NCBI GenBank assembly: GCA_016194745.1 | Contig: JACQBA010000015.1 | Coordinates: 217,358 to 281,357, forward strand | Origin: Elusimicrobiota bacterium | GTDB taxonomy: Bacteria; Elusimicrobiota; Elusimicrobia; UBA1565; JACRDR01 | DNA length: 64,000 bases | Direction: 5' to 3' | Part shown: positions 23,216 to 31,657 of the stretch, piece by piece | Position numbering within the stretch: the first letter of the stretch is position 1 | How the letters are laid out: each line of letters begins with the position of its first letter | The notes under the pieces: generated by a model | The model's database searches: none | What the model was told of the DNA's origin: nothing | The model's input: the letters and a program-made list of their open reading frames with translations, nothing else | Made by a program: the position numbers and the translations under genes

Positions 23216-24085
23216 TTAGCCGAACGCGCGAATGGATCGCCAGAATGCTTCTCCGGCGAGCCCGAGCGGGACGGTCTTGAGGCGGCAGAAGTAGACGGTC
23301 TGCTTGAGAGGGCCGAACGGCAGCTTGTGCCGAACCAGCCCCGGGACGGAACGAAGCTTCATGGAATGCAGCGGCGTGAGTACGTATCCCGCCCCCTGAG
23401 CGGCCAGCGTCATCAAAGACTCCTGCTCCGCCACCTCGATGGCCGGAGACGAGAGCTGGACGCCGCGTTTTTGGAGGATCTCCTCGAACTCGAACCACGC
23501 GTGGTCCTCGGATCTGCATGAGAGCCACGGGATGGTCCGTAGGTCGTCCCAGGACAAGCTTCGCGCCGGAGACGGGCCGAGACAGACCAGTTCCTCCACG
23601 TAGACCGGCACCGCCTCGATCTGCGGATGCGTCGGGACTTCGATCGTGAACGCGAAGTCGATGTCGTGGCGGACTAGCGCGCTCAGCATCTCAAAAGGGA
23701 GGCGGTACTCCAGGCGAAAACGGATTCCTGGGTGTTTCTTTTGAAAGTCGCGGAGTTTTGGCAGAAGGAACGCTTTGGAGAACTCGCTCAGCGCCATGAT
23801 ACGGAGGTGGCCTTGTATGTCTTTGCTCTTGCCTTCGAGCGAAGTTTCGAGCGCCTCGAGAGTCTCGAACGCCGGCGCACAAGCCCGATACACCTTTTCG
23901 CCTTCCTCGGTCAGGGCGATGCGATAGCCGGCGCGGCCGTAGAGCTTCCGTTGAAGATCCGTTTCCAGTTGCCGCAAACGCTGGCTCACGGCGGGCTGGG
24001 TGACGTGAAGCCTGCGGGCCGCCGCGCCCACGCCGCCGAGTTTGGCGGTCCAATAGAACGCGTGGAGGGCGTCGAGATCGAGCAT
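23216..24085 (-). CDS. LysR-family transcriptional regulator
   Basis: A 289-residue LTTR: N-terminal HTH LDLDALHAFYWTAKLGGVGA then RRLHVTQPAVSQRLRQLETD, hinge, and a periplasmic-binding-like effector domain from about residue 90 (HLRIMALSEFSKAFLLPKL). The second ATG (24085) is chosen because it matches the usual LTTR start and leaves a small dyad upstream as operator; the first ATG lies 27 nt further up. It is divergent from the acid-phosphatase gene, its likely target along with itself. The effector is unknown. Confidence 0.87.
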   Translation of the reverse strand: MLDLDALHAFYWTAKLGGVGAAARRLHVTQPAVSQRLRQLETDLQRKLYGRAGYRIALTEEGEKVYRACAPAFETLEALETSLEGKSKDIQGHLRIMALSEFSKAFLLPKLRDFQKKHPGIRFRLEYRLPFEMLSALVRHDIDFAFTIEVPTHPQIEAVPVYVEELVCLGPSPARSLSWDDLRTIPWLSCRSEDHAWFEFEEILQKRGVQLSSPAIEVAEQESLMTLAAQGAGYVLTPLHSMKLRSVPGLVRHKLPFGPLKQTVYFCRLKTVPLGLAGEAFWRSIRAFG

Positions 24086-24094
24086 TTGAATTAT

Positions 24095-24109
24095 ATTAGC
24101 ATTACTAAT
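24095..24109. promoter_or_regulatory. Candidate LysR operator
   Basis: ATTAG-CATTA-CTAAT is a short dyad within an AT-rich divergent intergenic region, compatible with the T-N11-A LysR box. It lies between the regulator and the phosphatase gene. Confidence 0.4.
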
Positions 24110-24183
24110 CATCTCTATAAAAGAATACGATTAACGCTTATTAAAAGGATTGGCCTATCATATCCTCCTCTCGGAGGATGAAC

Positions 24184-25047
24184 ATGAGAACGGTCAGACG
24201 CGGCGTGCTGCTGGCGGCGATCCTTGGACTCGCGGCGCCGGCATCCCGGTCGGCGGCGAACCCCCTCGGCGCCGGAAGCGACGCGATGCGGCGCGAGCTG
24301 ACGGCGATACAAATCGCGGCGGCGGAATTGGGGCAGCGATCCGCGGCGACGCAAACGGACCCCTCAGGTCCGGACCGGGACGTCTCTCAGCTTCCCGAGG
24401 CGTTCCAGCGGCTCATCAAGTTCCAGAACTCCCACGAGGCCGCGGCCGCCCGCGTGTCGGCCTATCGAATCGGATATGAAAAGGTCTCTGAGAGAGCCGC
24501 GCGCGCATCGGGCGATTGGGCCGTGGTCTTGGACGTGGATGATACGGTTCTCGATCACCAGCAGTACCAGATCAACACCGAGTTCAGGTTCGCTCCCGAT
24601 ACCTGGCACCGGTGGGTGCGGGAGGCGCGAGCCCCGAACGTGGCCGGCGCCAAGGAGTTCCTCGACAAGGTTCGCAGGCTGCCCGGCGCGCACGTCGTTT
24701 TCATCACCGACCGCAACGACTCGCAGAACGCCCCGACGATCGAGAACCTGATCAAGAACGGACTCTACCGGCGCGGAGACCTGGTGCTGACGAAGAGCGG
24801 CGCGGAGGACACGAAGGAGATTCGCCGCCGCTGCGTCGAGATCAGCGCGGACGAGCGCTGCCGCGCCGCCGGGCCCATGCCTATCTTGGCGCTTTTCGGC
24901 GATAGCCTGAGGGACTTTGTCGAAGTGCACGAGCGCGACCTGACGCCCAGCCGGATCGAAACCTTGCGCAATGACGCCCGCTGGGGTCAGTCCTGGTTCG
25001 TGATCGTAAACCCGATGTACGGACAATGGGAGCGCGGCTACAAATAG
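24184..25047 (+). CDS. Exported HAD-family acid phosphatase
   Basis: A 287-residue protein of the class B / lipoprotein e(P4)-like HAD acid phosphatases. A signal peptide (VLLAAILGLAAPASRSAA) is followed by motif I WAVVLDVDDTVLDHQQYQIN (nucleophile Asp117, general acid Asp119), motif II VVFITDRNDSQN, a Lys in the GDLVLTKSG stretch and motif IV ALFGDSLRDF. It should hydrolyse phosphomonoesters in the periplasm. ATG 24184 has GGAGG 6 nt upstream, whereas ATG 24178 touches that site and is rejected. The mature protein lacks a lipobox Cys. Divergent from a LysR regulator. Confidence 0.85.
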   Translation: MRTVRRGVLLAAILGLAAPASRSAANPLGAGSDAMRRELTAIQIAAAELGQRSAATQTDPSGPDRDVSQLPEAFQRLIKFQNSHEAAAARVSAYRIGYEKVSERAARASGDWAVVLDVDDTVLDHQQYQINTEFRFAPDTWHRWVREARAPNVAGAKEFLDKVRRLPGAHVVFITDRNDSQNAPTIENLIKNGLYRRGDLVLTKSGAEDTKEIRRRCVEISADERCRAAGPMPILALFGDSLRDFVEVHERDLTPSRIETLRNDARWGQSWFVIVNPMYGQWERGYK

Positions 25048-25145
25048 AGAAATTTTTCAATGTCGAAGACTATGAAGACAATCGACCAATTAGGCCGGAC
25101 TCGAGAACCTGAGATTTCCGCTCTCTACTGTATGCTGCGAGCCTC

Positions 25146-25193
25146 CGCACTTTTTGAAGTGCGAAAAGGCCAGGGATAATAGGGCCTTTTTGC
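25146..25193 (+). terminator. Two overlapping hairpins, possible attenuator/terminator
   Basis: Hairpin A is CGCACTT-TTTG-AAGTGCG (25146-25163). Hairpin B pairs 25161-25171 (GCGAAAAGGCC) with 25183-25193 (GGCCTTTTTGC). The right arm of A shares three bases with the left arm of B, so the two cannot both form completely. It lies 100 nt after the phosphatase gene and may simply be its terminator. Confidence 0.45.
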
Positions 25194-25312
25194 GTACAAG
25201 CGGGTTGACCCCGCAACCAACAGTAGAGAAAGAATCAGTTCGAGCGCGATTCTCCCAGAACCCTCATTTGGTGCGCGGCGGCAGCCGCATGCGCAGTCGC
25301 CCGTATCTCTTT

Positions 25313-25432
25313 TCAGTCCGACGTCTTGCGCTTCGCGTATTTCTTCAAAGCGTTCTTAAAATCCCAGATCGTCTTGAGTTTTTTTCTCTTTAACTTGCCC
25401 CTGTGAGAGTCCAAGCTAAAAACGAGCTTCAA
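25313..25432 (-). CDS. Second copy of the KLKTIWxxKxALKK small basic peptide
   Basis: The minus-strand frame ends KRKKLKTIWDFKNALKKY-AKRKTSD and aligns with the small protein at 4789-4959 over 22 residues (KL-TIW--K-AL-K-AK-KTS). The only start codons in the open frame are TTG, none with a Shine-Dalgarno, so the N-terminus is unclear and this may be a truncated relic. The flanking noncoding region otherwise contains hairpins only. The conserved part spans about 25313-25390. Confidence 0.4.
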   Translation of the reverse strand: MKLVFSLDSHRGKLKRKKLKTIWDFKNALKKYAKRKTSD

Positions 25433-25450
25433 GCAATTCGGTCGTTAATG

Positions 25451-25486
25451 GAAGAACCGAAGGCGCAACGCGCACTTCGGTTCTTC
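25451..25486. terminator. 12-bp perfect inverted repeat after the cupin gene
   Basis: GAAGAACCGAAG (25451-25462) and CTTCGGTTCTTC (25475-25486) flank a 12-nt loop. It lies 31 nt past the stop of the minus-strand cupin gene and is its likely terminator, although no long U-tract follows on that strand. Confidence 0.5.
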
Positions 25487-25517
25487 TTTGAAGCAGAGGC
25501 GACGGCAGTACTGGCTT

Positions 25518-25889
25518 TTAATTCTTCTTCGCGTAGTCGACCATGCCCTGAAAGTCGACGACGACGACGGCCTCGTTGCCCACGACCCAGGCGTCGTGGC
25601 CGGATGGGATATTGAGGACGTCCCCGGCCTTTGAGGTCTTCTCGGTTCCGTCGTCCATCTTCGTCACCATGGTTCCCGATACTTGATACCCGAAGTGGGC
25701 GGCCTGGCAGCTGTCCGTCTTGGCGATCGGCTTGACGCACGCCGACCACTTCCAGCCGGGCTCGAACGTCGCGCGGCCGATCGCGGCGCCGGCGACATTT
25801 ACCAATTCGACTTTCCCTTTCTCGAACTTCCGGGTTTCCTCCGGCGAGTTCAGACTCTTGAGCTCAAACTTTTCCGCTGTCTTTTGCAT
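25518..25889 (-). CDS. Small cupin-domain protein
   Basis: A 123-residue single-domain beta barrel: IGRATFEPGWKWSACVKPIA, then AAHFGYQVSGTMVTKMDDGT (cupin motif 1, with fewer His than canonical) and GDVLNIPSGHDAWVVGNE (motif 2). The His in AHFGYQ and in SGHDAW could be part of a metal site. No signal peptide. GGAGG precedes the ATG by about 4 nt. Cupins of this size serve as isomerases, dioxygenases or ligand sensors; substrate unknown. It is monocistronic. Confidence 0.82.
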   Translation of the reverse strand: MQKTAEKFELKSLNSPEETRKFEKGKVELVNVAGAAIGRATFEPGWKWSACVKPIAKTDSCQAAHFGYQVSGTMVTKMDDGTEKTSKAGDVLNIPSGHDAWVVGNEAVVVVDFQGMVDYAKKN

Positions 25890-25994
25890 TGTTCCTCCCT
25901 AGCGATGGCTTCAATCACAGCCTAGCACAAGCGAGGGTTTTCGGCAATTGCCACTGAGTGACGACTGCTTGCGAGAAAGTTCTGTCGAGCTATT

Positions 25995-26327
25995 TTAGCC
26001 GCGGGGCCAGTACATAATGACGCCCACGCCGACGAGGCAGAAGGCGGCGCCTATGATGTCGAAGGAGTCCGGCGGCTTGTGATCGATGCGCCAGCCCCAC
26101 AGCAGGGATAGGACTACGAAGACCCCGCCGTACGCGGCGTAGACGCGTCCGAAATTCGCCGCCTGAAAGGTGGGAATGACGCCATAGAGAAAGAGGATAA
26201 TCCCTCCACCGACCGCGAGCCATGCGCTCCGTCCTTCTTTAAGCCACTGCCACACAAGATAACCACCGCCGATCTCGCAAAGGCCCGCGAGGACGAATAG
26301 CAGGACGGACGTCGCGTGCGAGGTCAA
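25995..26327 (-). CDS. YnfA/UPF0060 family membrane protein
   Basis: About 110 residues and four helices: [20 protein letters not shown], then [20 protein letters not shown], and the hallmark [20 protein letters not shown] before the last helix. RVYAAYGG is diagnostic of YnfA proteins, small SMR-like membrane proteins of debated transport role. TTG 26327 is preferred over an ATG 33 nt upstream because it gives the family length (E. coli YnfA is 108 aa) and a TTGA overlap with the preceding stop. Co-transcribed with the nucleoside phosphorylase gene. Confidence 0.85.
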   Translation of the reverse strand: MTSHATSVLLFVLAGLCEIGGGYLVWQWLKEGRSAWLAVGGGIILFLYGVIPTFQAANFGRVYAAYGGVFVVLSLLWGWRIDHKPPDSFDIIGAAFCLVGVGVIMYWPRG

Positions 26328-27133
26328 CGGCGTTTCGCTTTTGCGTCGCGAGGCGCGCATGCCTTGGCGGTCGCCGCGATGACGTTCAGAGCGTCCCGAC
26401 TGCCGTTGGCGTGGCCCTTCTCAAAGTCTCCATCTATCCGGGCCATCTGGTTGGTTACGTGCGCCAGGCAGACAACCGCCTTGCGCTTTGCGGCGGCAAA
26501 GGCGTATAGAGCCGCTGCTTCCATCTCGACCGCCAAGAGCCCCTGGCCTCGGCTATTCTTGATCGCGGACGCCGTCTCTCGAAACGGCGCGTCCGTGGTC
26601 CAAGTGCCCCCTTGGTACACCGGAACGGGAAGACCGTCGAACGCGCCCTTCAGGCGTTTGAGCAGCGTCCGATCGATATGGCTGAACTCCGCGGGCGGCA
26701 GGTAGTGATAGCTTGTTCCTTCGTCGCGCAGGGCTTTGTCAATCAGAACGAAGTAAGGCGGAGGAGTCGTCGGCGTGATCTGCCCGGAAGACGTGACGCT
26801 GATCAGCAGTTCGCAGCCGGACACGAACAGCTGCTCGGCCAAAAGCACTGCGAACGACGCTCCGACCGCGCAGCCGATGATGCCGAGGCGTACCCCGGCA
26901 TGCTCGAAATCGTAGAGATCGGTATGGTAGCAGGCCCAGGCGGGATTTTTCTCGGCGCGGCGCTCGGCAAGGAGAGCCCGCAGTATGTCCCCGTCCGGAT
27001 CGAGCACGCAGATCCGAGGCACGGACCCCTTCGGCGTCGATTTCTGACGACGCGCCTCCCGCAGGAGGTTCTCGGCAGAGAAGAGAGACTCTTCGAGGTA
27101 GCGCTTCTTGGCAAGAATGGGCGGCGTCGCCAT
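26324..27133 (-). CDS. Nucleoside phosphorylase (PNP/UDP family)
   Basis: A 269-residue protein of the PNP_UDP_1 fold: [20 protein letters not shown] near the N-terminus, [13 protein letters not shown] (phosphate/ribose region), [15 protein letters not shown] and [20 protein letters not shown], the ME-A-A signature that contacts the ribose. It should cleave nucleosides with phosphate; uridine- or purine-type specificity cannot be fixed by eye. The ATG gives the family length; in-frame sequence further upstream is low complexity and rejected. Overlaps the ynfA-like gene. Confidence 0.82.
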   Translation of the reverse strand: MATPPILAKKRYLEESLFSAENLLREARRQKSTPKGSVPRICVLDPDGDILRALLAERRAEKNPAWACYHTDLYDFEHAGVRLGIIGCAVGASFAVLLAEQLFVSGCELLISVTSSGQITPTTPPPYFVLIDKALRDEGTSYHYLPPAEFSHIDRTLLKRLKGAFDGLPVPVYQGGTWTTDAPFRETASAIKNSRGQGLLAVEMEAAALYAFAAAKRKAVVCLAHVTNQMARIDGDFEKGHANGSRDALNVIAATAKACAPRDAKAKRR

Positions 27134-27488
27134 CGTATCTTCAAGTCTAGCAGGATCGAGGAAAGACGAGCAAGCGAAGTTGACAGTCCGACTGTCCGCC
27201 GCTATCCGGCAGTCGTGAGGCATTAAGTTACGCGCATTCTCTTTGCGGTCGCGGTCGGACCGTTCTTCCTGGACGTCGCGGAGAATTATCTCAGCCATCG
27301 CGACGAGTCCGGACCCACGGCTCAATGCCAGGATTTCGTCTGCCCCGCTCACTCGACCATGACGGCCGAGTAAACGTTGTGAGTCGCCGGCGTGACGTGG
27401 GCTGCGATACTGCACCTCTCTTTTGCTCCAGGCCTGCATACGCCCGCCCGCGCGCCGCGAAAGAGGCTCCGATAGGCCGGACAAAATG
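27134..27488. other. Intergenic stretch without a convincing gene
   Basis: About 350 nt separate the phosphorylase start from the rhodanese terminator. Open frames exist on the minus strand but show no family pattern, ribosome-binding site or consistent codon use. I see no tRNA, repeat or strong promoter in it. Confidence 0.4.
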
Positions 27489-27514
27489 AACCGGGGCCCG
27501 CGAGGGCCCCGGTT
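27489..27514 (-). terminator. Terminator of the rhodanese gene
   Basis: An 11-bp GC-rich perfect stem, AACCGGGGCCC and GGGCCCCGGTT with a 4-nt GCGA loop, lies 27 nt after the rhodanese stop. On the minus strand it is followed by CATTTTGT, a modest U-tract. Confidence 0.7.
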
Positions 27515-27541
27515 CCCCAATGAAGGAATCGTCCGCGGACT

Positions 27542-27970
27542 TTAGAGCTTAACGACGCCCAGTCCGGCTCCGGTCCAATCCTTGAGCCCGCCTTCGTACG
27601 CGAAGACGGCAGAGTAGCCGAAGGACGCGAGCTTCTCGGCCGCCTGCTTCGACGACGGGCACTCGCCTCCCCCGCAGTACACGACGACGGTCGCGTCCTT
27701 GGCGGGTACCTTTTCGGCCGCGAGCTTCTCGTTGATGGCGTCAACGGGAATCCATTTGGACCCCGGGATGTTGGACTCGGCCTTGTAGTGCTCCTTGTCC
27801 AGCGTATTCCAGAGGTGGAACGTCTCCTTCTTGTCGATCTTGGCCTTGAGGGCGGCCCGGTCGATCGTTTGAAACTTCATTTTCGCGGCCGGCGCGACTT
27901 GCGCGACGGGCCCGACTTGCGTGACCGGCGTGGCCGGCGTGACGGGTGTGATCGGCGTTGTGGTCGTCAT
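27542..27970 (-). CDS. Rhodanese-domain protein
   Basis: A 142-residue protein with a low-complexity Thr/Pro/Val N-terminus of about 28 residues and one rhodanese domain: FHLWNTLDKEHYKAESNIPG, then the active loop VVVYCGGGECPSSKQAAEKL with presumed catalytic Cys99, and FGYSAVFAYEGGLKDWTGAG. It should transfer sulfane sulfur or act as a redox/sulfur carrier. The N-terminus is not a typical signal peptide. AGGAG lies 7 nt before the ATG. Divergent from a LysR-type gene that may control it. Confidence 0.87.
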   Translation of the reverse strand: MTTTTPITPVTPATPVTQVGPVAQVAPAAKMKFQTIDRAALKAKIDKKETFHLWNTLDKEHYKAESNIPGSKWIPVDAINEKLAAEKVPAKDATVVVYCGGGECPSSKQAAEKLASFGYSAVFAYEGGLKDWTGAGLGVVKL

Positions 27971-28061
27971 ATCAAATCTCCTTTTACTCTCACCATAGTA
28001 TGACACGGATCAGGGTGATCTTGAAAATAGATAATATGCTATATTTTCATCTATCAACTAA
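27971..28061. promoter_or_regulatory. Divergent rhodanese/LysR control region
   Basis: AT-rich 91-nt region. ATAGAT (28027-28032) and ATCTAT (28049-28054) form a dyad suitable for a LysR dimer, next to the LysR start. CATACT on the minus strand (27997-28002) is a plausible rhodanese -10. Confidence 0.4.
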
Positions 28062-28967
28062 ATGATCCCTCTCAACTACCACCATCTCTACTACTTCTAC
28101 ACGATCGCCAAGGCGGGCAGCATCTCCAAGGCGCGGGAGACCTTGCTGCTGTCTCAGTCCGCGATCAGCACGCAGCTCAAGCTCTTGGAGGGCGCGCTCG
28201 GCTGCACGCTCTTCGACCGCCGCAAGCAGCGCCTCCACTTGACCGAGGAGGGCCGCTTCGTGCTCAACTACGCCGAAAGCATCTTCGAGATGGGGCGCGA
28301 GCTCCAGGACAGCTTGAAGGACCGCCCCCGGTTGGGCGGCGTCCTCGTCCACGTCGGCATCCAGAGCGGCACCCCGCGCGCGTTCGGCCACGCGCTGCTC
28401 GAGTGCATCCTCGCGCGATTCCCCGCGGCGCGCGTCGATGTGCGGGAGGGACAGACGCCGGAGCTGCTCGAGGGGCTGCGGGAGCAGCGGCTGGACGTGC
28501 TGCTCACCGATGTCAGCATCCGCGGGCAGGAGCGGGATGTTCTGAGGAACCACCTGGTCGGAAAGGTGCCGATCGTGTTCGCCGCGGCGCCGGCCGTCGC
28601 GCGGCGCTATCGGCGCGTCCCCCGCGACCTCCACGGCGCTCCCTTCATCCTTCCTTCCTCGCCCAGCCATATCTATATGCAGCTTCTGGATCTTTTGGCG
28701 GAATGGAAGGTGGAGCCGAAGGTCGTGGCCGAGGTGCAGGACGCGGAGCTGGCGCGCCATCTGGCGGCGTCGGGGCGGGGGATCGCCCCGCTCAACGCCT
28801 ATACCGTCTCGGTCGACGCGGCGCCGAGGACGCTGCGCATTTTGAAGACCCGAAGGCCGTTGGGGCTATACGAGTCCGTCTATCTCGTCTCGCGGCGCCG
28901 CAAATGGCCCAATCCCATCGTGGAGCACTTGAGCCGGAAGTTCCGCCTGCCGACGAAGGCGACCTAG
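28062..28967 (+). CDS. LysR-family regulator, NhaR-like
   Basis: A 301-residue LTTR closest in style to NhaR: LNYHHLYYFYTIAKAGSISK, then LLLSQSAISTQLKLLEGALG and LFDRRKQRLHLTEEGRFVLN for the winged HTH, then an effector domain (LVHVGIQSGTPRAFGHALLE). NhaR responds to Na+ in enterobacteria, but the NYHHLYYF start is shared by many homologues with other roles. No antiporter gene is nearby; the divergent rhodanese gene is the obvious target. There is no Shine-Dalgarno before the ATG. Its end overlaps the tail of a convergent small ORF by 4 nt. Confidence 0.88.
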   Translation: MIPLNYHHLYYFYTIAKAGSISKARETLLLSQSAISTQLKLLEGALGCTLFDRRKQRLHLTEEGRFVLNYAESIFEMGRELQDSLKDRPRLGGVLVHVGIQSGTPRAFGHALLECILARFPAARVDVREGQTPELLEGLREQRLDVLLTDVSIRGQERDVLRNHLVGKVPIVFAAAPAVARRYRRVPRDLHGAPFILPSSPSHIYMQLLDLLAEWKVEPKVVAEVQDAELARHLAASGRGIAPLNAYTVSVDAAPRTLRILKTRRPLGLYESVYLVSRRRKWPNPIVEHLSRKFRLPTKAT

Positions 28968-29146
28968 TTGAGGCTGCCGGCGGCCGGCGCGCCCGCGGCC
29001 GTCCAGCGCGATCCGGCGATCTCGATCTTCGGCCCGCCGGCCGCGCTGCCCGGCAGCGTCCAGAGAAAGAAGTTCTTATTCCCCGCAAGGCCGGTCATGA
29101 AGGCGGCCCAGGCCATGAGCTGGAAATTTCGTCGTCTTTTCTTCAT
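28964..29146 (-). CDS. Small exported or membrane protein, 60 aa
   Basis: The frame encodes MKKRRRNFQLMAWAAFMTGL then AGNKNFFLWTLPGSAAGGPK, a basic start and one hydrophobic stretch with the look of a short signal or anchor. A G-rich Shine-Dalgarno-like run lies about 6 nt upstream. No family recognised. It is 23 nt downstream of the stress-protein-like gene and could be in its operon. Confidence 0.45.
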   Translation of the reverse strand: MKKRRRNFQLMAWAAFMTGLAGNKNFFLWTLPGSAAGGPKIEIAGSRWTAAGAPAAGSLN

Positions 29147-29169
29147 CGACGTCCCCCCCTGCCTCTCGA

Positions 29170-29670
29170 TTAGATCCGCCTGACCGACTGCGTCCACAAA
29201 ATGGACTTAGCCTTCGCGACGTCCTGCGGGGTGCCGTGCGCGATGACGAGCAGCTGGCCCTCCGCGAGCGCGAGCTCCTGGGAGGCGATGGAGTTCTGCG
29301 GGACGCCCAGGCGGTACAAGCTCGCCCCGAGCGGGCCGATGCCGGCGATCGCGGGCGGGTGCTCCAGGACGCGGACGATGGAGGAGGCGACGGCTCCCGC
29401 CGCGAGCACGTGGCCGCTGCCGGGAAGCCAAAAGGCGCCGGCGCCGGAGAGGGCTTTCCACATCCGGTCCCAGAAGCCCTCCGTTTCGCTCCAGTGCTTG
29501 AGGCCGCCGCCGAGGTCGTAGCAGCCGTTCGCCTCGTCCTTGCCGAAGGCGTTCACTCCGACGATGGAGACCTTGGTCATGTCGAAGCCGCCGCCGCGCA
29601 GGCGGCCGACCACGTCCTCCGCCTCCGTGGCGGTGTTGCAGACGTCGACGAGGGCGAGCAGGTCGATCAT
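29170..29670 (-). CDS. YflT/DUF1269-like stress protein
   Basis: A 166-residue protein with the general-stress-protein 17M-like fold: NTATEAEDVVGRLRGGGFDM, then VSIVGVNAFGKDE, a Gly/Ala-rich membrane-like middle (PGSGHVLAAGAVASSIVRVL) and the ending LLVIAHGTPQDVAKAKSIL. The split ferredoxin-like domain with a hydrophobic hairpin is typical of bacterial homologues of unknown biochemistry. The start overlaps the stop of the upstream small membrane protein (ATGA). Confidence 0.7.
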   Translation of the reverse strand: MIDLLALVDVCNTATEAEDVVGRLRGGGFDMTKVSIVGVNAFGKDEANGCYDLGGGLKHWSETEGFWDRMWKALSGAGAFWLPGSGHVLAAGAVASSIVRVLEHPPAIAGIGPLGASLYRLGVPQNSIASQELALAEGQLLVIAHGTPQDVAKAKSILWTQSVRRI

Positions 29671-29867
29671 AGGCGCCGGTGCCGCCGCCGGGGCGCGGGC
29701 GTGCGCTTCGTTAGGGCCGGCTCCGCGTACCGCTCCGGCCCGGCGTAGGAGGCCGCCGCGTGCAGGGCGAGCGCCACGCCGATGAGCGCGCGCAGGGCGG
29801 CGCCGTCGAAGAGAATGAAGCCGAGGATGAGGAGCCAGGGGATGGCGCGTGTTCGCAGAGGGTTCAT
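29667..29867 (-). CDS. Small membrane protein, 66 aa
   Basis: One or two hydrophobic segments (IPWLLILGFILFDGAALRAL, IGVALALHAAASYA) followed by a very basic C-terminus (KRTPAPRRRHRRL). AGGAGG lies 6 nt before the ATG. It overlaps the downstream gene by 4 nt and starts this short operon. The basic tail would lie in the cytoplasm. Family unknown. Confidence 0.65.
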   Translation of the reverse strand: MNPLRTRAIPWLLILGFILFDGAALRALIGVALALHAAASYAGPERYAEPALTKRTPAPRRRHRRL

Positions 29868-29996
29868 GGAGGGCCTCCTGATATCCGCTACAGCATACCA
29901 GGAGACGAGCGATGCAGTAAGTAGATAAAACGATACGATATCGACCAGTTAATATATGAACCTGGGAGGACGCCGAGGGCTATACTATCAACGACT

Positions 29997-31580
29997 ATGA
30001 CCGCTGCTTTCGCTTCCTCGAACCTGCGGGGGATCGCCGTCAGGTCCCATCTGCTCATCCTCGGCGTGCTCCTCGGCATCTTCACGCTCGTGAGCGCGGC
30101 GTCCTTCTGGTACCGTGAACAATCCGAAAACGAGCTGGAGTCTTCGCTGCAGCAAAACCTCTGGCTGCTGACCAAGCTTCCCGAGCTTCGCGGCGGCATC
30201 CGGCAGATCGATCTGCTGACGGTGCTCTATCTCAAGACGGACGAAAGCCACTGGCTCGACAAGCGCGCGGAGGCCGTCGCCCAGGTGCGGGAGAGCTGCG
30301 GGGCGCTCAAGGCCTTGTCCGCCGCGGCGCCGGCGCAGGGGCTGCTGCTCCGCTTCGACGGCGAGTTGAACGTCCTCTTGGATCGTCAGCGCGTCCTCAT
30401 TGAGGCCCGCGCCAGAGGGGCGCCGGTTCCGGACCGACGCGCCGCGGAAGACCTGCGGAGCCGGAGCGCGCGGCTCCTGGAACTGATCGCCTCCTTCGGC
30501 GACCACGCCGCGGTGGAGCTGCAGACGCGGGCGCTTCAGCTCGAGAAAGTCTCGCGGCGGCTCCATGGCTCGGGGCTGGCGTTCGAAATCTCGGTGGCGG
30601 GACTGTTGACGTTGTACCTGCTCTTCTTCATCGTGCGCCCGCTGCGGGTCGCGGAGGAGCTCGCGGCGAAATGGAAGCTGGGCGAACCGTGGCCGGCGCA
30701 AAGCCTCGTCTCGATCCCGGAGGTGCGCCGCGTCATCGCGCGCTTCGAGCAGATGGCGGGCCGGCTCAATGCCGAGTACGGTAAGGCGGAGGAGCTGAGC
30801 CGCTTCAAGACCGACCTCGTCGCCGTGGTGAGCCATGAGTTCGGCAACACGCTTACGATCATCAAAAACGCCATCTTTCTTATCGAGGAGCGGCTCCCCG
30901 AGAATTGGCTCGACGAAAACCGCCGCCTTTTCGGGATGATCCAGTCGAACGCGGACGCTCTCTCCTTGTCGATCCAGAACCTGCTGGGAATGGGTCGCCT
31001 CGAAGCAGGCAAGCTGGCGGTGAACTTCAAGCCGACCGACGTCGGCGAGATCCTGCGGAGCACGTTCGCCCGCCAGGAACTCCTGTGCGAGGAGAAGCGC
31101 CTCCGGGTGACGATCGAGATCCCGGAGGGGCTGCGCCCGCTGCGGGCCGATCCCGCCGCGCTGACCCTCGTCGTCAGCAATCTCCTCGGCAACGCGATCA
31201 AGTATACGCCCGCCGACGGGCGGATCTCGCTCGGCGTCCTGCGCGTCGACGAGCGGCCCGGGTACTTCCGGATTTACGTGGACGACACGGGCATCGGCAT
31301 CTCGACGGAGGAGCGGGCCAAGATTTTAAGCGGCTATTTCCGCTCGGAGAGCGGCAAGCGGATGACCATGAGAGGTTTCGGCGTCGGACTCTCCCTATCT
31401 AGGCAGATCATCGAGGCCCACGACAGCGAGATCGAGATAGAAGGCAGTCCGGGAAAGGGCTCGCGCTTCTCGTTCGTTCTGCCGCAGATGACCGACGGCG
31501 GACGGATCGTCGTCCTTGCCCGCGGGCTGGACGGGGTGCCGCAGCTCAGCGCTCCGGCTGATGCCGGGGTACGTGGGTAG
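29997..31580 (+). CDS. Membrane sensor histidine kinase
   Basis: A 527-residue kinase: first helix HLLILGVLLGIFTLVSAASF (about 18-37), an extracytoplasmic helical domain of about 150 residues, second helix EISVAGLLTLYLLFFIVRPL (about 197-216), a HAMP-like linker, HisKA with phospho-acceptor His280 (VVAVVSHEFGNTLTIIKNA is 18 residues; the box reads HEFGNTL where HELRTPL is usual) and a HATPase with LVVSNLLGNAIKYTP, DDTGIGIS and GFGVGLSLS. No response regulator is adjacent. TATACT is 10 nt before the ATG. The next gene, 77 nt downstream on the same strand, encodes a giant membrane protein. Confidence 0.88.
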   Translation: MTAAFASSNLRGIAVRSHLLILGVLLGIFTLVSAASFWYREQSENELESSLQQNLWLLTKLPELRGGIRQIDLLTVLYLKTDESHWLDKRAEAVAQVRESCGALKALSAAAPAQGLLLRFDGELNVLLDRQRVLIEARARGAPVPDRRAAEDLRSRSARLLELIASFGDHAAVELQTRALQLEKVSRRLHGSGLAFEISVAGLLTLYLLFFIVRPLRVAEELAAKWKLGEPWPAQSLVSIPEVRRVIARFEQMAGRLNAEYGKAEELSRFKTDLVAVVSHEFGNTLTIIKNAIFLIEERLPENWLDENRRLFGMIQSNADALSLSIQNLLGMGRLEAGKLAVNFKPTDVGEILRSTFARQELLCEEKRLRVTIEIPEGLRPLRADPAALTLVVSNLLGNAIKYTPADGRISLGVLRVDERPGYFRIYVDDTGIGISTEERAKILSGYFRSESGKRMTMRGFGVGLSLSRQIIEAHDSEIEIEGSPGKGSRFSFVLPQMTDGGRIVVLARGLDGVPQLSAPADAGVRG

Positions 31581-31657
31581 CGGAGCTCATCACCCAGGCC
31601 TTGTTGCGCAGGCTTGACGATATTAGGGAAGGCCTGGTACGCTCAGCGCATCCGCCC

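Noticed and set aside
27134..27520. N-terminal extension of the nucleoside phosphorylase
   Set aside because: The extra residues have no family match and the domain begins normally at ATG 27133.
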